Shown here piece after piece: positions 7,751 to 17,087 of a DNA stretch of 64,000 nucleotides. This DNA comes from Rhabdaerophilum sp. SD176. GTDB lineage: Bacteria > Pseudomonadota > Alphaproteobacteria > Rhizobiales > Beijerinckiaceae. Location: positions 62,001 to 126,000 of the forward strand of contig NZ_JARJNS010000005.1 in assembly GCF_030143245.1 (NCBI RefSeq), given 5' to 3'. Made by a program: the position numbers and the translations under genes. Each line of letters starts with the position of its first letter. Position 1 is the stretch's first letter. The notes below the pieces were generated by a model. The model ran no database searches, was not told the DNA's origin, and saw nothing but the letters and a program-made list of their open reading frames with translations.

Positions 7751-8416
7751 ATGAAGCGGCTCCACCGCCTGCGCCGGATCATGACGCGCATCATGATCGG
7801 GCTCATCGCCCTGATTGCGCTGAGCCTGCTGCTCGGTCGCTTCCTGCCGATTCCTTCGACATTGATGCTCGGCCGCTGGCTGGGGCAGATGCCTGTCACG
7901 CGACAATGGGTGCCGCTGGAGGCCATCGCGCCATCAGTGATCCGCTCGGCCATCGCCTCGGAGGACCAGCGCTTCTGCCTGCATCACGGCGTGGATTTCG
8001 GTGCGCTGGCGGAAGTCCTGGAGGATCCGGACGGTCCCTCGCGCGGTGCCTCGACGATCACGATGCAGGTCGTCAAGAATGTCTATCTCTGGCCCGGCCG
8101 CTCCTACATCCGGAAGGGGCTCGAGATTCCGCTGGCGCTTCTGGTCGATCTCGCCTGGGGCAAGGCCCGCGTGATGGAAGTCTATCTCAACATTGCGGAA
8201 TGGGGGGAAGGCGTTTTCGGCATCGAAGCCGCGGCCCGCCACCATTTCGGTAAGCCGGCCTTGCGGCTCACGCCGACGGAATCGGCCCGGCTCGTCTCGA
8301 TCCTGCCGGATCCACGCCGGCGGGACCCACGAAGAGACTCCGCGTCCGCGCGGCGGGTCTCGGCGAGGAGCCTCGCGGTCGGAGACCTCGCCGGTTGCGT
8401 TCTGCCACGCGGCTAG
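7751..8416 (+). CDS. mtgA: Monofunctional biosynthetic peptidoglycan transglycosylase
   Basis: This 221-residue GT51 glycosyltransferase polymerises glycan strands from lipid II at the outer face of the inner membrane. It has one N-terminal membrane anchor (about residues 11-29), the catalytic motif ASEDQRFCLHHG with Glu71, GASTITMQVVKN and EVYLNIAEWGEGVFGIE. The C-terminal 30 residues are arginine-rich and low in complexity, so the tail may be lineage-specific. The gene follows the CoA ester lyase gene by 55 bp and converges with ppa. Confidence 0.93.
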   Translation: MKRLHRLRRIMTRIMIGLIALIALSLLLGRFLPIPSTLMLGRWLGQMPVTRQWVPLEAIAPSVIRSAIASEDQRFCLHHGVDFGALAEVLEDPDGPSRGASTITMQVVKNVYLWPGRSYIRKGLEIPLALLVDLAWGKARVMEVYLNIAEWGEGVFGIEAAARHHFGKPALRLTPTESARLVSILPDPRRRDPRRDSASARRVSARSLAVGDLAGCVLPRG

Positions 8417-8425
8417 GGAGCTTCC

Positions 8426-8956
8426 TCAGGCGAGGCGCGCCCGCTCGATCGCCTCGACGATGAAGCGCCGGGCTTCGGCGGCATCACCCCAGCCAAGCAG
8501 CTTCACCCACTTGCCGGGTTCGAGATCCTTGTAGTGCAGGAAGAAATGCTCGATCTGCTTCCAGGTGATTTCCGGGAGGTCGGAGTAGTTCTCCACCTTG
8601 GCATAGCGCTGCGTCAGCTTGGGCGAGGGAACCGCGATGATCTTCTCGTCACCGCCGCCATCATCTTCCATGCGAAGCACGCCGATCGGCTTCACATTGA
8701 TGACAGCACCGGGAATGATCGGCCGGGTATTGGCGATCAGCACGTCGATCGGATCACCGTCCTCGGACAGCGTATGCGGCACGAAGCCATAATTCCCGGG
8801 ATAGCGCATCGGGGTGTAGAGGAACCGGTCGACAACCAGCGTGCCGGCTTCCTTGTCCATCTCGTACTTGATCGGCTCCCCGCCGATAGGAACTTCGACG
8901 ACCACATTGATGTCGTAAGGCGGGTTCTTGCCGATGGCGATGGCATCAAGGCGCAT
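8426..8956 (-). CDS. ppa: Inorganic pyrophosphatase
   Basis: This 176-residue family I soluble pyrophosphatase hydrolyses PPi to two phosphates and so drives biosynthetic reactions forward. The sequence shows NVVVEVPIG, the catalytic stretch [18 protein letters not shown] and the Mg2+-binding [10 protein letters not shown], with KWVKLLGWG near the C terminus. The length matches the prokaryotic family. It is a single gene on the minus strand, convergent with mtgA (9-bp gap) and divergent from the phosphatase gene. Confidence 0.97.
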   Translation of the reverse strand: MRLDAIAIGKNPPYDINVVVEVPIGGEPIKYEMDKEAGTLVVDRFLYTPMRYPGNYGFVPHTLSEDGDPIDVLIANTRPIIPGAVINVKPIGVLRMEDDGGGDEKIIAVPSPKLTQRYAKVENYSDLPEITWKQIEHFFLHYKDLEPGKWVKLLGWGDAAEARRFIVEAIERARLA

Positions 8957-9074
8957 GGGGACAAACTCCTGTTCTTTCCTGACGCTCTAATCGTAATGTT
9001 TGCGATGCACAATATCGCCGGAAGACCAAGACGCCTGGTTTGACACTGGCGGAAGGGATGCTAAGCCCGCCACC

Positions 9075-9797
9075 ATGCCCAAGCCGGTTCATTCCGACGA
9101 GTATTATGAATGGCGTCGCCTCAAGCGTGAGGCCCGCTGGAACCGGCCGATCGGCTCGGCGCGCGAGCGGCTCCGCGCCTGGCTCGACCTGCTTTTTGTC
9201 GATCACGGCATCCTCCGGATTGTCCATCTCAACCGGCATCGCGTCGGGCGGAACCTGCTGCGCTCGGCACAGCCTTCCCCGCGCGATATCGCGCGGATGG
9301 CGGAGGAAGGGCTGAAGACCATCGTGAACCTGCGGGGTGGCCGTTCACACGGGGCCTGGCAGCTCGAGCGTGATGCAGCCGAGCGCCATGGCATCACTAT
9401 CGTCGATTTCGTGCTGCGCTCCCGCGAGGCGCCGGATCGCGAATCCCTGCTTGGCCTCCCGGCCTTCTTCGCCAGCCTCGACTATCCGGTTCTGGCCCAT
9501 TGCAAATCAGGCGCGGATCGCGCCGGGCTGTTCGCGGCGCTGTATCTGCTGGTGGTCGAGGGCGCGAAAGTCAGCAAGGCCCGGCGCGAATTGTCGCTGC
9601 TGAAGGGCCATTTCCGCTATGCCAAGACCGGCATCCTCGATGCATTCCTCGAGGATTATGCCGAGAACGGCGAGAAGCGTGGCAAGGCCTTCATGGACTG
9701 GGTCCGCGAGGATTACGATCCGGAGCAGCTGCAGAAGAGCTTCAGGCCCAAACGGCTTCACAGCCTGGTGGCCGATACCCTGTTGCGTCGGGAGTGA
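9075..9797 (+). CDS. Tyrosine/dual-specificity protein phosphatase family protein
   Basis: This 240-residue protein contains the CX5R active-site loop AHCKSGADRAG, preceded by the NLRGGR segment that often supplies the general-acid region in bacterial DSP-like phosphatases. The N terminus is basic (EWRRLKREARWNRP) with no signal peptide. Related alphaproteobacterial proteins are annotated as tyrosine phosphatases; whether it acts on protein, lipid or nucleotide phosphates cannot be decided. The ATG at 9075 was chosen because the region upstream looks non-coding. Confidence 0.8.
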   Translation: MPKPVHSDEYYEWRRLKREARWNRPIGSARERLRAWLDLLFVDHGILRIVHLNRHRVGRNLLRSAQPSPRDIARMAEEGLKTIVNLRGGRSHGAWQLERDAAERHGITIVDFVLRSREAPDRESLLGLPAFFASLDYPVLAHCKSGADRAGLFAALYLLVVEGAKVSKARRELSLLKGHFRYAKTGILDAFLEDYAENGEKRGKAFMDWVREDYDPEQLQKSFRPKRLHSLVADTLLRRE

Positions 9798-9836
9798 CTG
9801 GTCCGGGAAGGACTGTGTTTCCTGGGGCCGGGAAAC

Positions 9837-9911
9837 TGGAGCGGGTAAAGGGATTCGAACCCTTGACCCCAACCTTGGCAAGGTTGTGCTCTACCCCTGA
9901 GCTACACCCGC
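9837..9911 (-). tRNA. tRNA-Gly (anticodon GCC)
   Basis: The minus strand folds as a complete tRNA of 75 nt with CCA encoded. The acceptor stem GCGGGTG pairs with TACCCGC (one G-U pair). The D-arm is GCTCAGGGGTAGAGC, the anticodon stem CAACC/GGTTG carries GCC (plus-strand 9877-9879), and the T-arm contains GGTTCGAATCC. Gly-GCC reads GGC and GGT codons. No integrase or duplicated 3' end is seen nearby. Confidence 0.97.
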
Positions 9912-10011
9912 ATCCGTGTCCGGTTGAAATCGCCGGAGGACGGCTCTATGCCCCAACTTGTTCGAGCTGACAAGCCCGAATTTCTAGTTCGGTGACGAAA
10001 GATTTTCCCCC

Positions 10012-10548
10012 ATGACGGATTCCCCCGCCCCGCCCGCAACCAATGCCGCGCTCGCCTTGCTGGCGGAACTCGGTATCCGCGCCTCTACGGTCGAGCACCC
10101 GCCGCTGCACACGGTCGAGGAATCGCGCGCCCTGCGCGGCGAGATTGCCGGCGCGCATACCAAGAACCTTTTCCTCAAGGACAAGGGCAGCAATCTCTTC
10201 CTCGTGACGGCCGAAGAATCCTCCCCGCTCGATCTCAAGCAGATCGACAAGGTCATCGGCGCGAAAGGCCGCGTTTCCTTTGCCAGCGCCGAGCAGCTGC
10301 TCGATGCGCTCGGCATCCTGCCGGGCTCGGTCAGCCCGCTCGCGCTGGTCAATGACCGGTCGGGCCGGGTGCACTTCATCCTCGAGGAAAGGCTGGCGGA
10401 AGTGCCGGTCATCAACGTCCATCCCCTGGTCAACACGATGACGACCTCGATCACCGGAACCGATCTGCGCCGCTATGTCGAGGCGACGGGCCACGCGATT
10501 ACGGTGCGCTCGCTTCCTTACCGGGAAATCGCGGAACCGCCGGCCTGA
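10012..10548 (+). CDS. YbaK/ProX-type aminoacyl-tRNA deacylase
   Basis: This 178-residue protein is a YbaK-fold trans-editing factor that hydrolyses misacylated tRNA, most probably Ala-tRNA(Pro). Visible motifs are EHPPLHTVEESRALRGEIAG, HTKNLFLKDK with the conserved lysine, GRVSFASAEQLLDALGILPGSVSPLAL and the C-terminal HPLVNTMTTSI. It matches the PrdX (ProXp-ala) branch better than YbaK. It stands alone between the tRNA-Gly gene and the thioredoxin gene. Confidence 0.87.
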   Translation: MTDSPAPPATNAALALLAELGIRASTVEHPPLHTVEESRALRGEIAGAHTKNLFLKDKGSNLFLVTAEESSPLDLKQIDKVIGAKGRVSFASAEQLLDALGILPGSVSPLALVNDRSGRVHFILEERLAEVPVINVHPLVNTMTTSITGTDLRRYVEATGHAITVRSLPYREIAEPPA

Positions 10549-10627
10549 CGGTGCAAGGCAGTTGCGTGGACCCGGCCAAGGCCCCATGTAAGCAGGAACA
10601 AGACGGACAGCAGAAGGAACCGGGCTG

Positions 10628-11506
10628 ATGAGCGAAGCAGCCGATCTGATCAAGGACACGACAACCGCGACCTTCCGGCAGGATGTCCTGCAGGAATCCG
10701 TGAAACAGCCGGTCCTTGTTGATTTCTGGGCGCCCTGGTGCGGCCCCTGCAAGCAGCTGGGCCCCGCCATCGAGAAGGTGATCAAGGCCGCCAAGGGCAA
10801 GGTGAAGCTGGTCAAGATGAATATCGACCAGTATCCCGAGATTGCCGGCCAGCTCGGCGTGCAATCCATCCCGGCGGTTTTCGCCTTCTCCCGTGGCCAG
10901 CCGGTCGACGGTTTTGTCGGCAACCTGCCCGAAAGCCAGATCCGCGGCTTCATCGAGCGCCTTGTCGGACCGCTCGGCGCCGATATCGCCACGCTGGTCG
11001 CCGAGGGCAATGCCCTTCTGGAGGATGGCGATGCAGCCGGCGCAGCCGAATGTTTCGCCCGGATCCTTGCAGAGGAATCCGAGAATGCCGATGCCCTCGG
11101 CGGCCTCGCCCGCGCGCAGGTCCTCGCCGGCAATCTCGATCAGGCCGACCGCATTCTCGCTGCCGTTCCGCCGGCGCAGGCTTCCCATGCCTCGATTGCC
11201 GGCGCGCGCGCCGCACTCGATCTCGCACGGCAGGTCGAATCGCTCGGCGATATTGCGAATCTCGTCCGGCAGGTCGAGGCCAACCCGGCCGATCATCAGG
11301 CGCGGTTCGACCTTGCTTTGGCGCTGAATGCCAAGAACCGCCGGCTGGAAGCCGCGGAGCACCTCATCGCTATCCTGCGCAAGGACAGGAACTGGAACGA
11401 CGATGGTGCCCGGAAACAGCTCATCCAGTTCTTCGAGGCCTGGGGCCCGATGGACGAGGCAACGCTGGCCGGGCGCCGCATGCTCTCGGCCACGTTGTTC
11501 TCCTGA
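10628..11506 (+). CDS. Thioredoxin-TPR chaperedoxin (CnoX/YbbN-like)
   Basis: This 292-residue protein joins an N-terminal thioredoxin domain with an active CGPC motif (Cys38, Cys41) to a C-terminal helical tetratricopeptide-like region (about residues 120-292). That is the architecture of CnoX, which protects proteins from oxidative aggregation and hands them to DnaK or GroEL. Some proteobacterial CnoX proteins have lost the redox cysteines; this one keeps both and may be a functional reductase. It is followed 13 bp later by the Lon-N gene and the Trm112-like gene, a common alphaproteobacterial trio. Confidence 0.88.
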   Translation: MSEAADLIKDTTTATFRQDVLQESVKQPVLVDFWAPWCGPCKQLGPAIEKVIKAAKGKVKLVKMNIDQYPEIAGQLGVQSIPAVFAFSRGQPVDGFVGNLPESQIRGFIERLVGPLGADIATLVAEGNALLEDGDAAGAAECFARILAEESENADALGGLARAQVLAGNLDQADRILAAVPPAQASHASIAGARAALDLARQVESLGDIANLVRQVEANPADHQARFDLALALNAKNRRLEAAEHLIAILRKDRNWNDDGARKQLIQFFEAWGPMDEATLAGRRMLSATLFS

Positions 11507-11519
11507 GGCGGGTCCGGGC

Positions 11520-12191
11520 ATGGCCAGCAATGTCGCATATCTCGATGCAGGCGAATTGCCGGGAACGCTCCCGGTCTTTCCGCTCCCGGGTGCCTTGCTG
11601 CTGCCGCGCGGGCAGATGCCGCTCAACATCTTCGAACCGCGCTACCTCGCCATGATCGATGCGGCCCTGCGCGCTGACCGGCTGATCGGCATGATCCAGC
11701 CCGATGCCTCGCAGGCAGCGCAGATCGGCCTCCCGTCACTCTATCAGGTGGGATGCGCCGGGCGGATTACGCAGTTCGCGGAAACCGGCGACGGCCGCTA
11801 CCTGGTCCAGCTGACCGGGATCTGCCGGTTCCGGCTGGTCGAGGAAATCCCGGCTGATACCCTGTTCCGGCAGGTCCGCGCCGATTTCCGCGCTTTCGAG
11901 GCCGATCTTGAGGCGCGCCGAGGCGAGGAGCGGGTCCGCCGCCAGGCGGTTATCGACGCATTGCGCCGGTTTTCGGAAGCCAACAGGCTGGAAATCGACT
12001 GGGACAACATCCATGCGGCCCCGAACGAGGCGCTGGTCAACGCCCTGTCGATGATGGCACCTTTCGGCGTTGCGGAGAAACAGGCCCTGCTGGAAGCGCC
12101 GGATCTCGAATCCCGGGCGGACATGCTGGTGGCGCTGACCGAGATGGATCTGGTCCGTGACGCCGGCGACGGCGGAACCCGCATGCAATAG
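11520..12191 (+). CDS. Lon N-terminal-domain protein (LON substrate-binding)
   Basis: This 223-residue protein consists of a stand-alone Lon N-terminal (PUA-like) domain. It opens [25 protein letters not shown] and has [21 protein letters not shown] and [12 protein letters not shown], but lacks the ATPase and protease domains of Lon. Such proteins may bind unfolded substrates; the exact role is unknown. The start is the ATG at 11520, 13 bp after the thioredoxin stop. It is likely cotranscribed with its neighbours. Confidence 0.88.
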   Translation: MASNVAYLDAGELPGTLPVFPLPGALLLPRGQMPLNIFEPRYLAMIDAALRADRLIGMIQPDASQAAQIGLPSLYQVGCAGRITQFAETGDGRYLVQLTGICRFRLVEEIPADTLFRQVRADFRAFEADLEARRGEERVRRQAVIDALRRFSEANRLEIDWDNIHAAPNEALVNALSMMAPFGVAEKQALLEAPDLESRADMLVALTEMDLVRDAGDGGTRMQ

Positions 12192-12198
12192 GTGCCCC

Positions 12199-12444
12199 AT
12201 GGCTGACGAACCCGAAAGACAGGCTGCCCTTCCCATGACCAATACCAATCTGACACCCGGTTCCACCGAGCGCGGGATCGACCCCAAGCTGCTTGAATTG
12301 CTGGTCTGCCCGGTCACCAAGTCGACGCTCGACTATGATGCCGTCCATCAGGAACTGGTCAGCCGGCCGGCCCGGCTGGCCTATCCGATCCGTGATGGCA
12401 TCCCGATCATGCTGCCCGAGGAAGCGCGGCGCCTCGACGACTGA
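12199..12444 (+). CDS. Trm112-family small protein
   Basis: This protein of about 81 residues contains the Trm112-like core [17 protein letters not shown] and [18 protein letters not shown]. Only one cysteine of the usual CP-x-C zinc knuckle remains (VCPVTKS), as in many bacterial YcaR-type members. In other organisms Trm112 activates methyltransferases; bacterial versions lack a defined role. The start is uncertain: ATG at 12199 is used, and ATG at 12235 would remove 12 poorly conserved residues. Confidence 0.8.
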   Translation: MADEPERQAALPMTNTNLTPGSTERGIDPKLLELLVCPVTKSTLDYDAVHQELVSRPARLAYPIRDGIPIMLPEEARRLDD

Positions 12445-12450
12445 ACGCCG

Positions 12451-13683
12451 TCAGAGCGCCTCGCCGCGCATGAGCCGTGGCGCGCCCTGCGCCGTCCCGG
12501 CCGCGTTCTCGACCAGCCGGTCCTTGAGGCCCGGCCAGCGTTCGACCAGCCCGACGCCGACATCGCGGACAAGGCGAAGCAGCCCGGATTCCCGCGAGAA
12601 CAGCCGGTTGAGGCTCTCCGTGGTCATGGCCATGGCAACGGCCGGCGGGCGTCGAGCGGACTGATAGGCCTCCAGCATGTCCGGCGCGCCCGGATCAAGC
12701 CCGAGCCGCATCCGATCCACGATCTGCTCCGCCAGTACCGCGACATCCGCCAGACCGAGATTGAGCCCCTGCCCCGCCAGCGGATGGACGACATGCGCGG
12801 CATCGGCAGCCAGAACCACCCGCCCCGCATGGAAGCGCCGGGCCAGACGGAGCTGGAGCGGATGGGAGGTGAACGCCTCGAGCGCGGTGATCTCGCCCCG
12901 GCGCCCGGCGGCTCGCTGCCGGATCCCCTCGAGGATGGCCCGTTCCCCGCCGCGCAGGATCCGCTCCGCGTCCGCCGCCCGCTCGGACCAGACAATCGAG
13001 GAGCGACCCGCATCCAGCGGCAGCATGGCGAAAGGACCCGCCGGCAGGAAATGCTGAAGGCCCTCGCCCTCGTGATCCAGCGAATGCCGGATCGTGGCGA
13101 CGATGGCAATCTGGTCATAGGGCCAGCCATGGACCGGAATCCCGGCAAGCATCCGGAGGCGCGAGCGAGCGCCATCGGCAGCCACGACGAGCGCGCCGTC
13201 CTGCTGGCTTTCACGGCCATCGCCATGGCGAAGTGTCAGACGGACCTGTCCTGCCTTCTGGTCGAGGCCCCGCAACGCGACAGGCTGTGGCGTGCATCCG
13301 GCAGCTGCACAGGCCTCGGCGAGGGTCGCGGCCAGTCGGTCGAGCGGCACAAGATGAGCGAGGGGCGCATCGGGACTTGCCGGGCTGAAGCCGAGAAGGT
13401 CAGGCCGGATTGCTTCCTCCAGCGCTGAATCGGTGATCCGGATGGTCTCCATGGGGAAGGTCAGGGGGGCCAGCACGGGCCAAACGCCGAGCTGTTCGAG
13501 CAGGCTGCGAGAGCCGGCATGCAGCGCGATGTAGCGGGCTTCCGGCGCCGTCCGGCGAGCCTGGTCCGGCCCGGACTCGACAAGCCAGGCGAGCCGCGAG
13601 GCCGGGATGCCCGCCCCGAGCAGGGCAAGGACCAGCGAAGAGCCAGCCGGGCCTGCGCCATAGACGATGATTGGATCAGACAT
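12451..13683 (-). CDS. UbiH/UbiF-family FAD-dependent hydroxylase
   Basis: This 410-residue flavoprotein monooxygenase shows the dinucleotide-binding GAGPAGSS near the N terminus, the middle ADGARSRLR motif and the C-terminal FAD motif AADAAHVVHPLAGQGLNLG. The last is diagnostic for ubiquinone-biosynthesis hydroxylases. The usual GD before AAH is AD here. It probably hydroxylates the ring of a ubiquinone precursor with O2 and NAD(P)H at the inner membrane. Which ring position (UbiH, UbiF, UbiI or UbiL) cannot be told from motifs alone. It converges on the Trm112-like gene. Confidence 0.87.
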   Translation of the reverse strand: MSDPIIVYGAGPAGSSLVLALLGAGIPASRLAWLVESGPDQARRTAPEARYIALHAGSRSLLEQLGVWPVLAPLTFPMETIRITDSALEEAIRPDLLGFSPASPDAPLAHLVPLDRLAATLAEACAAAGCTPQPVALRGLDQKAGQVRLTLRHGDGRESQQDGALVVAADGARSRLRMLAGIPVHGWPYDQIAIVATIRHSLDHEGEGLQHFLPAGPFAMLPLDAGRSSIVWSERAADAERILRGGERAILEGIRQRAAGRRGEITALEAFTSHPLQLRLARRFHAGRVVLAADAAHVVHPLAGQGLNLGLADVAVLAEQIVDRMRLGLDPGAPDMLEAYQSARRPPAVAMAMTTESLNRLFSRESGLLRLVRDVGVGLVERWPGLKDRLVENAAGTAQGAPRLMRGEAL

Positions 13684-13831
13684 GCAGCCTCCTCATCGAG
13701 TGCTTGTATAGGCGTGGAGGCGATCCGGGAAAAGCCGGATGTGGGGATCGGCCGCGCAAGGCTTGACGCACCGCAAGGGGCCGGCCACGTTCGCGCCCGA
13801 ACGAAGCGCAACCCGAGAACCGGCGAGGCCG

Positions 13832-14704
13832 ATGTCCCCGATCGCAACCCTCCTTCACATCCTGGATCTCGAGCAGCTCGATACCAATCTCTGGCGGGGC
13901 GTTTCGCCGGATTCGAGCCGGTACCGTGTCTTCGGCGGCCAGGTCATCGCCCAGTCGCTCGTGGCTGCCATGCGTTCGGTCGAGAACCGGCCGGTCCATT
14001 CGCTGCACGGCTATTTCATGCTGGGTGGCGATCCGACCCGCCCGATCCTCTACGAGGTCGACCGGATCCGCGACGGGCGCAGCTTCACCACGCGCCGGGT
14101 TCGTGCGATCCAGAACGGCGAATCGATCTTCGCGATGATGGCCTCGTTCCAGAGTCCGGAGGACGGCCTGCACCACGCCATGCCGATGCCGGATGTGCCG
14201 CCCCCCGAATCGCTCCCCGACGAGGAGGAGATCCGGGCGCGCTTCGTGCCGCATCTCACCGAGATCCGCCAGCGCTACTGGAAGAGCCAGCGGGCCATCG
14301 AATTGCGTCCCACGAGCCCGGACGCCTATTTTTTGCGCAACCCGGGCCCGCCCTACCAGAATGTCTGGTTCCGGGCATCCGGCATGCTGCCGGACGGTGA
14401 CGACCTCCATTCCACCATTCTCGCCTATGCCTCTGACATGACCTTGCTCGACGGCGCTGCGGTTGCGCATGGGCGCAGCGTCATCGATCCGGAGATCCAG
14501 GCAGCCAGCCTCGATCACGCGATCTGGTTCCATGACCGGTTCCGCGCGGATGACTGGCTGCTCTATGCACAAGACAGCCCCTGGTCAGGCGCGTCGCGCG
14601 GACTGGGCCGTGGGCTGATCTACACGCGGGATGGCCGGCTTGTCGCCTCGGTCATGCAGGAAGGGCTGATGCGGCTTCGCAAGTCCGGGCCGGGGCCGGA
14701 CTGA
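13832..14704 (+). CDS. tesB: Acyl-CoA thioesterase II
   Basis: This 290-residue double-hotdog enzyme hydrolyses medium- and long-chain acyl-CoA. Family sequences visible include RVFGGQVIAQSLVAA, VHSLHGYFMLGG, SFTTRRVRAIQNGESIF and, in the second half, SDMTLLDGA and DHAIWFHDRFRADDW, which carry the catalytic Asp, Thr and Gln positions of E. coli TesB. The start at ATG 13832 is used because the preceding in-frame residues are arginine- and proline-rich and unlike the family. It is divergent from the UbiH-like gene. Confidence 0.93.
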   Translation: MSPIATLLHILDLEQLDTNLWRGVSPDSSRYRVFGGQVIAQSLVAAMRSVENRPVHSLHGYFMLGGDPTRPILYEVDRIRDGRSFTTRRVRAIQNGESIFAMMASFQSPEDGLHHAMPMPDVPPPESLPDEEEIRARFVPHLTEIRQRYWKSQRAIELRPTSPDAYFLRNPGPPYQNVWFRASGMLPDGDDLHSTILAYASDMTLLDGAAVAHGRSVIDPEIQAASLDHAIWFHDRFRADDWLLYAQDSPWSGASRGLGRGLIYTRDGRLVASVMQEGLMRLRKSGPGPD

Positions 14705-14917
14705 ACGCGCCCGGCTTGAATGCGTGCGACGCAAGCTTTTGCGCCTATATTTTAGGCAGCATGCGTTAAATTTGATCTCTTCTTGATCATTCCGCCTGAA
14801 AGAGTGGCGTTGTGCCCTCGTTTTGACGGTCCATACCCCGCCCGGGGCGCCTGATTCTGCCGCATCGCACCCGGAATTCATGCGGAATCACGCAAACAGC
14901 CTTCATGCCCCTGATTC
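14705..14917. other. Intergenic region between tesB and the glnK promoter
   Basis: No gene is visible here. The stretch 14740-14800 is AT-richer than its surroundings and includes the repeated word TTGATC. The word CCTGATTCTG occurs twice, at 14850-14859 and 14910-14919, exactly 60 bp apart. I could not identify a convincing NtrC-binding palindrome. Confidence 0.5.
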
Positions 14918-14933
14918 TGGCACGCCACTTGTT
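14918..14933 (+). promoter_or_regulatory. Sigma-54 (RpoN) -24/-12 promoter of glnK-amtB
   Basis: TGGCACGCCACTTGTT matches the RpoN consensus TGGCACG-N4-TTGCW with one change (TTGT for TTGC). It sits 86 bp before the glnK start codon. glnK-amtB operons are classic NtrC/RpoN nitrogen-limitation targets. Confidence 0.8.
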
Positions 14934-14943
14934 ACACACTTGA

Positions 14944-15357
<414 letters not shown>

Positions 15358-15385
15358 TCCCGTATCCAGAGAAAAGGTTGTCCAA

Positions 15386-16855
<1,470 letters not shown>

Positions 16856-16910
16856 TGAGTTCAGCGACCCGGCGGGAATTCTCCTCCCTCTCGCCGGATC
16901 GGACTTCGAA

Positions 16911-16938
16911 GCGGGCTCTACGGAGCCCGCTTTTTTTA
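16911..16938 (+). terminator. Rho-independent terminator after amtB
   Basis: A perfect 9-bp stem AGCGGGCTC/GAGCCCGCT with a TACG tetraloop is followed by a run of seven T residues, 56 bp after the amtB stop. This is a textbook intrinsic terminator for the glnK-amtB operon. Confidence 0.95.
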
Positions 16939-17087
16939 TGCGCCGTCGCCACGCTGCGCCCGTGTGCAAACAAAACCTTAACCGGGCGCTGCAATAACAA
17001 AGGGTGGCGGTCAGACCCGGTCAACCCTCAGGAGGGCCGGATCCGGACGCCCCGATCTGTCAGTCTCGCGTAAGGAACGGCCCTGAG

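Noticed and set aside
9040-9066. TTGACA...CTAAGC promoter giving a leaderless phosphatase transcript
   Set aside because: The -10 match is poor and the start would fall within a few bases of the ATG; too weak to list.
9837-9911. tRNA-Gly as an integration (att) site
   Set aside because: No integrase gene, no duplicated tRNA 3' end and ordinary housekeeping genes on both sides.
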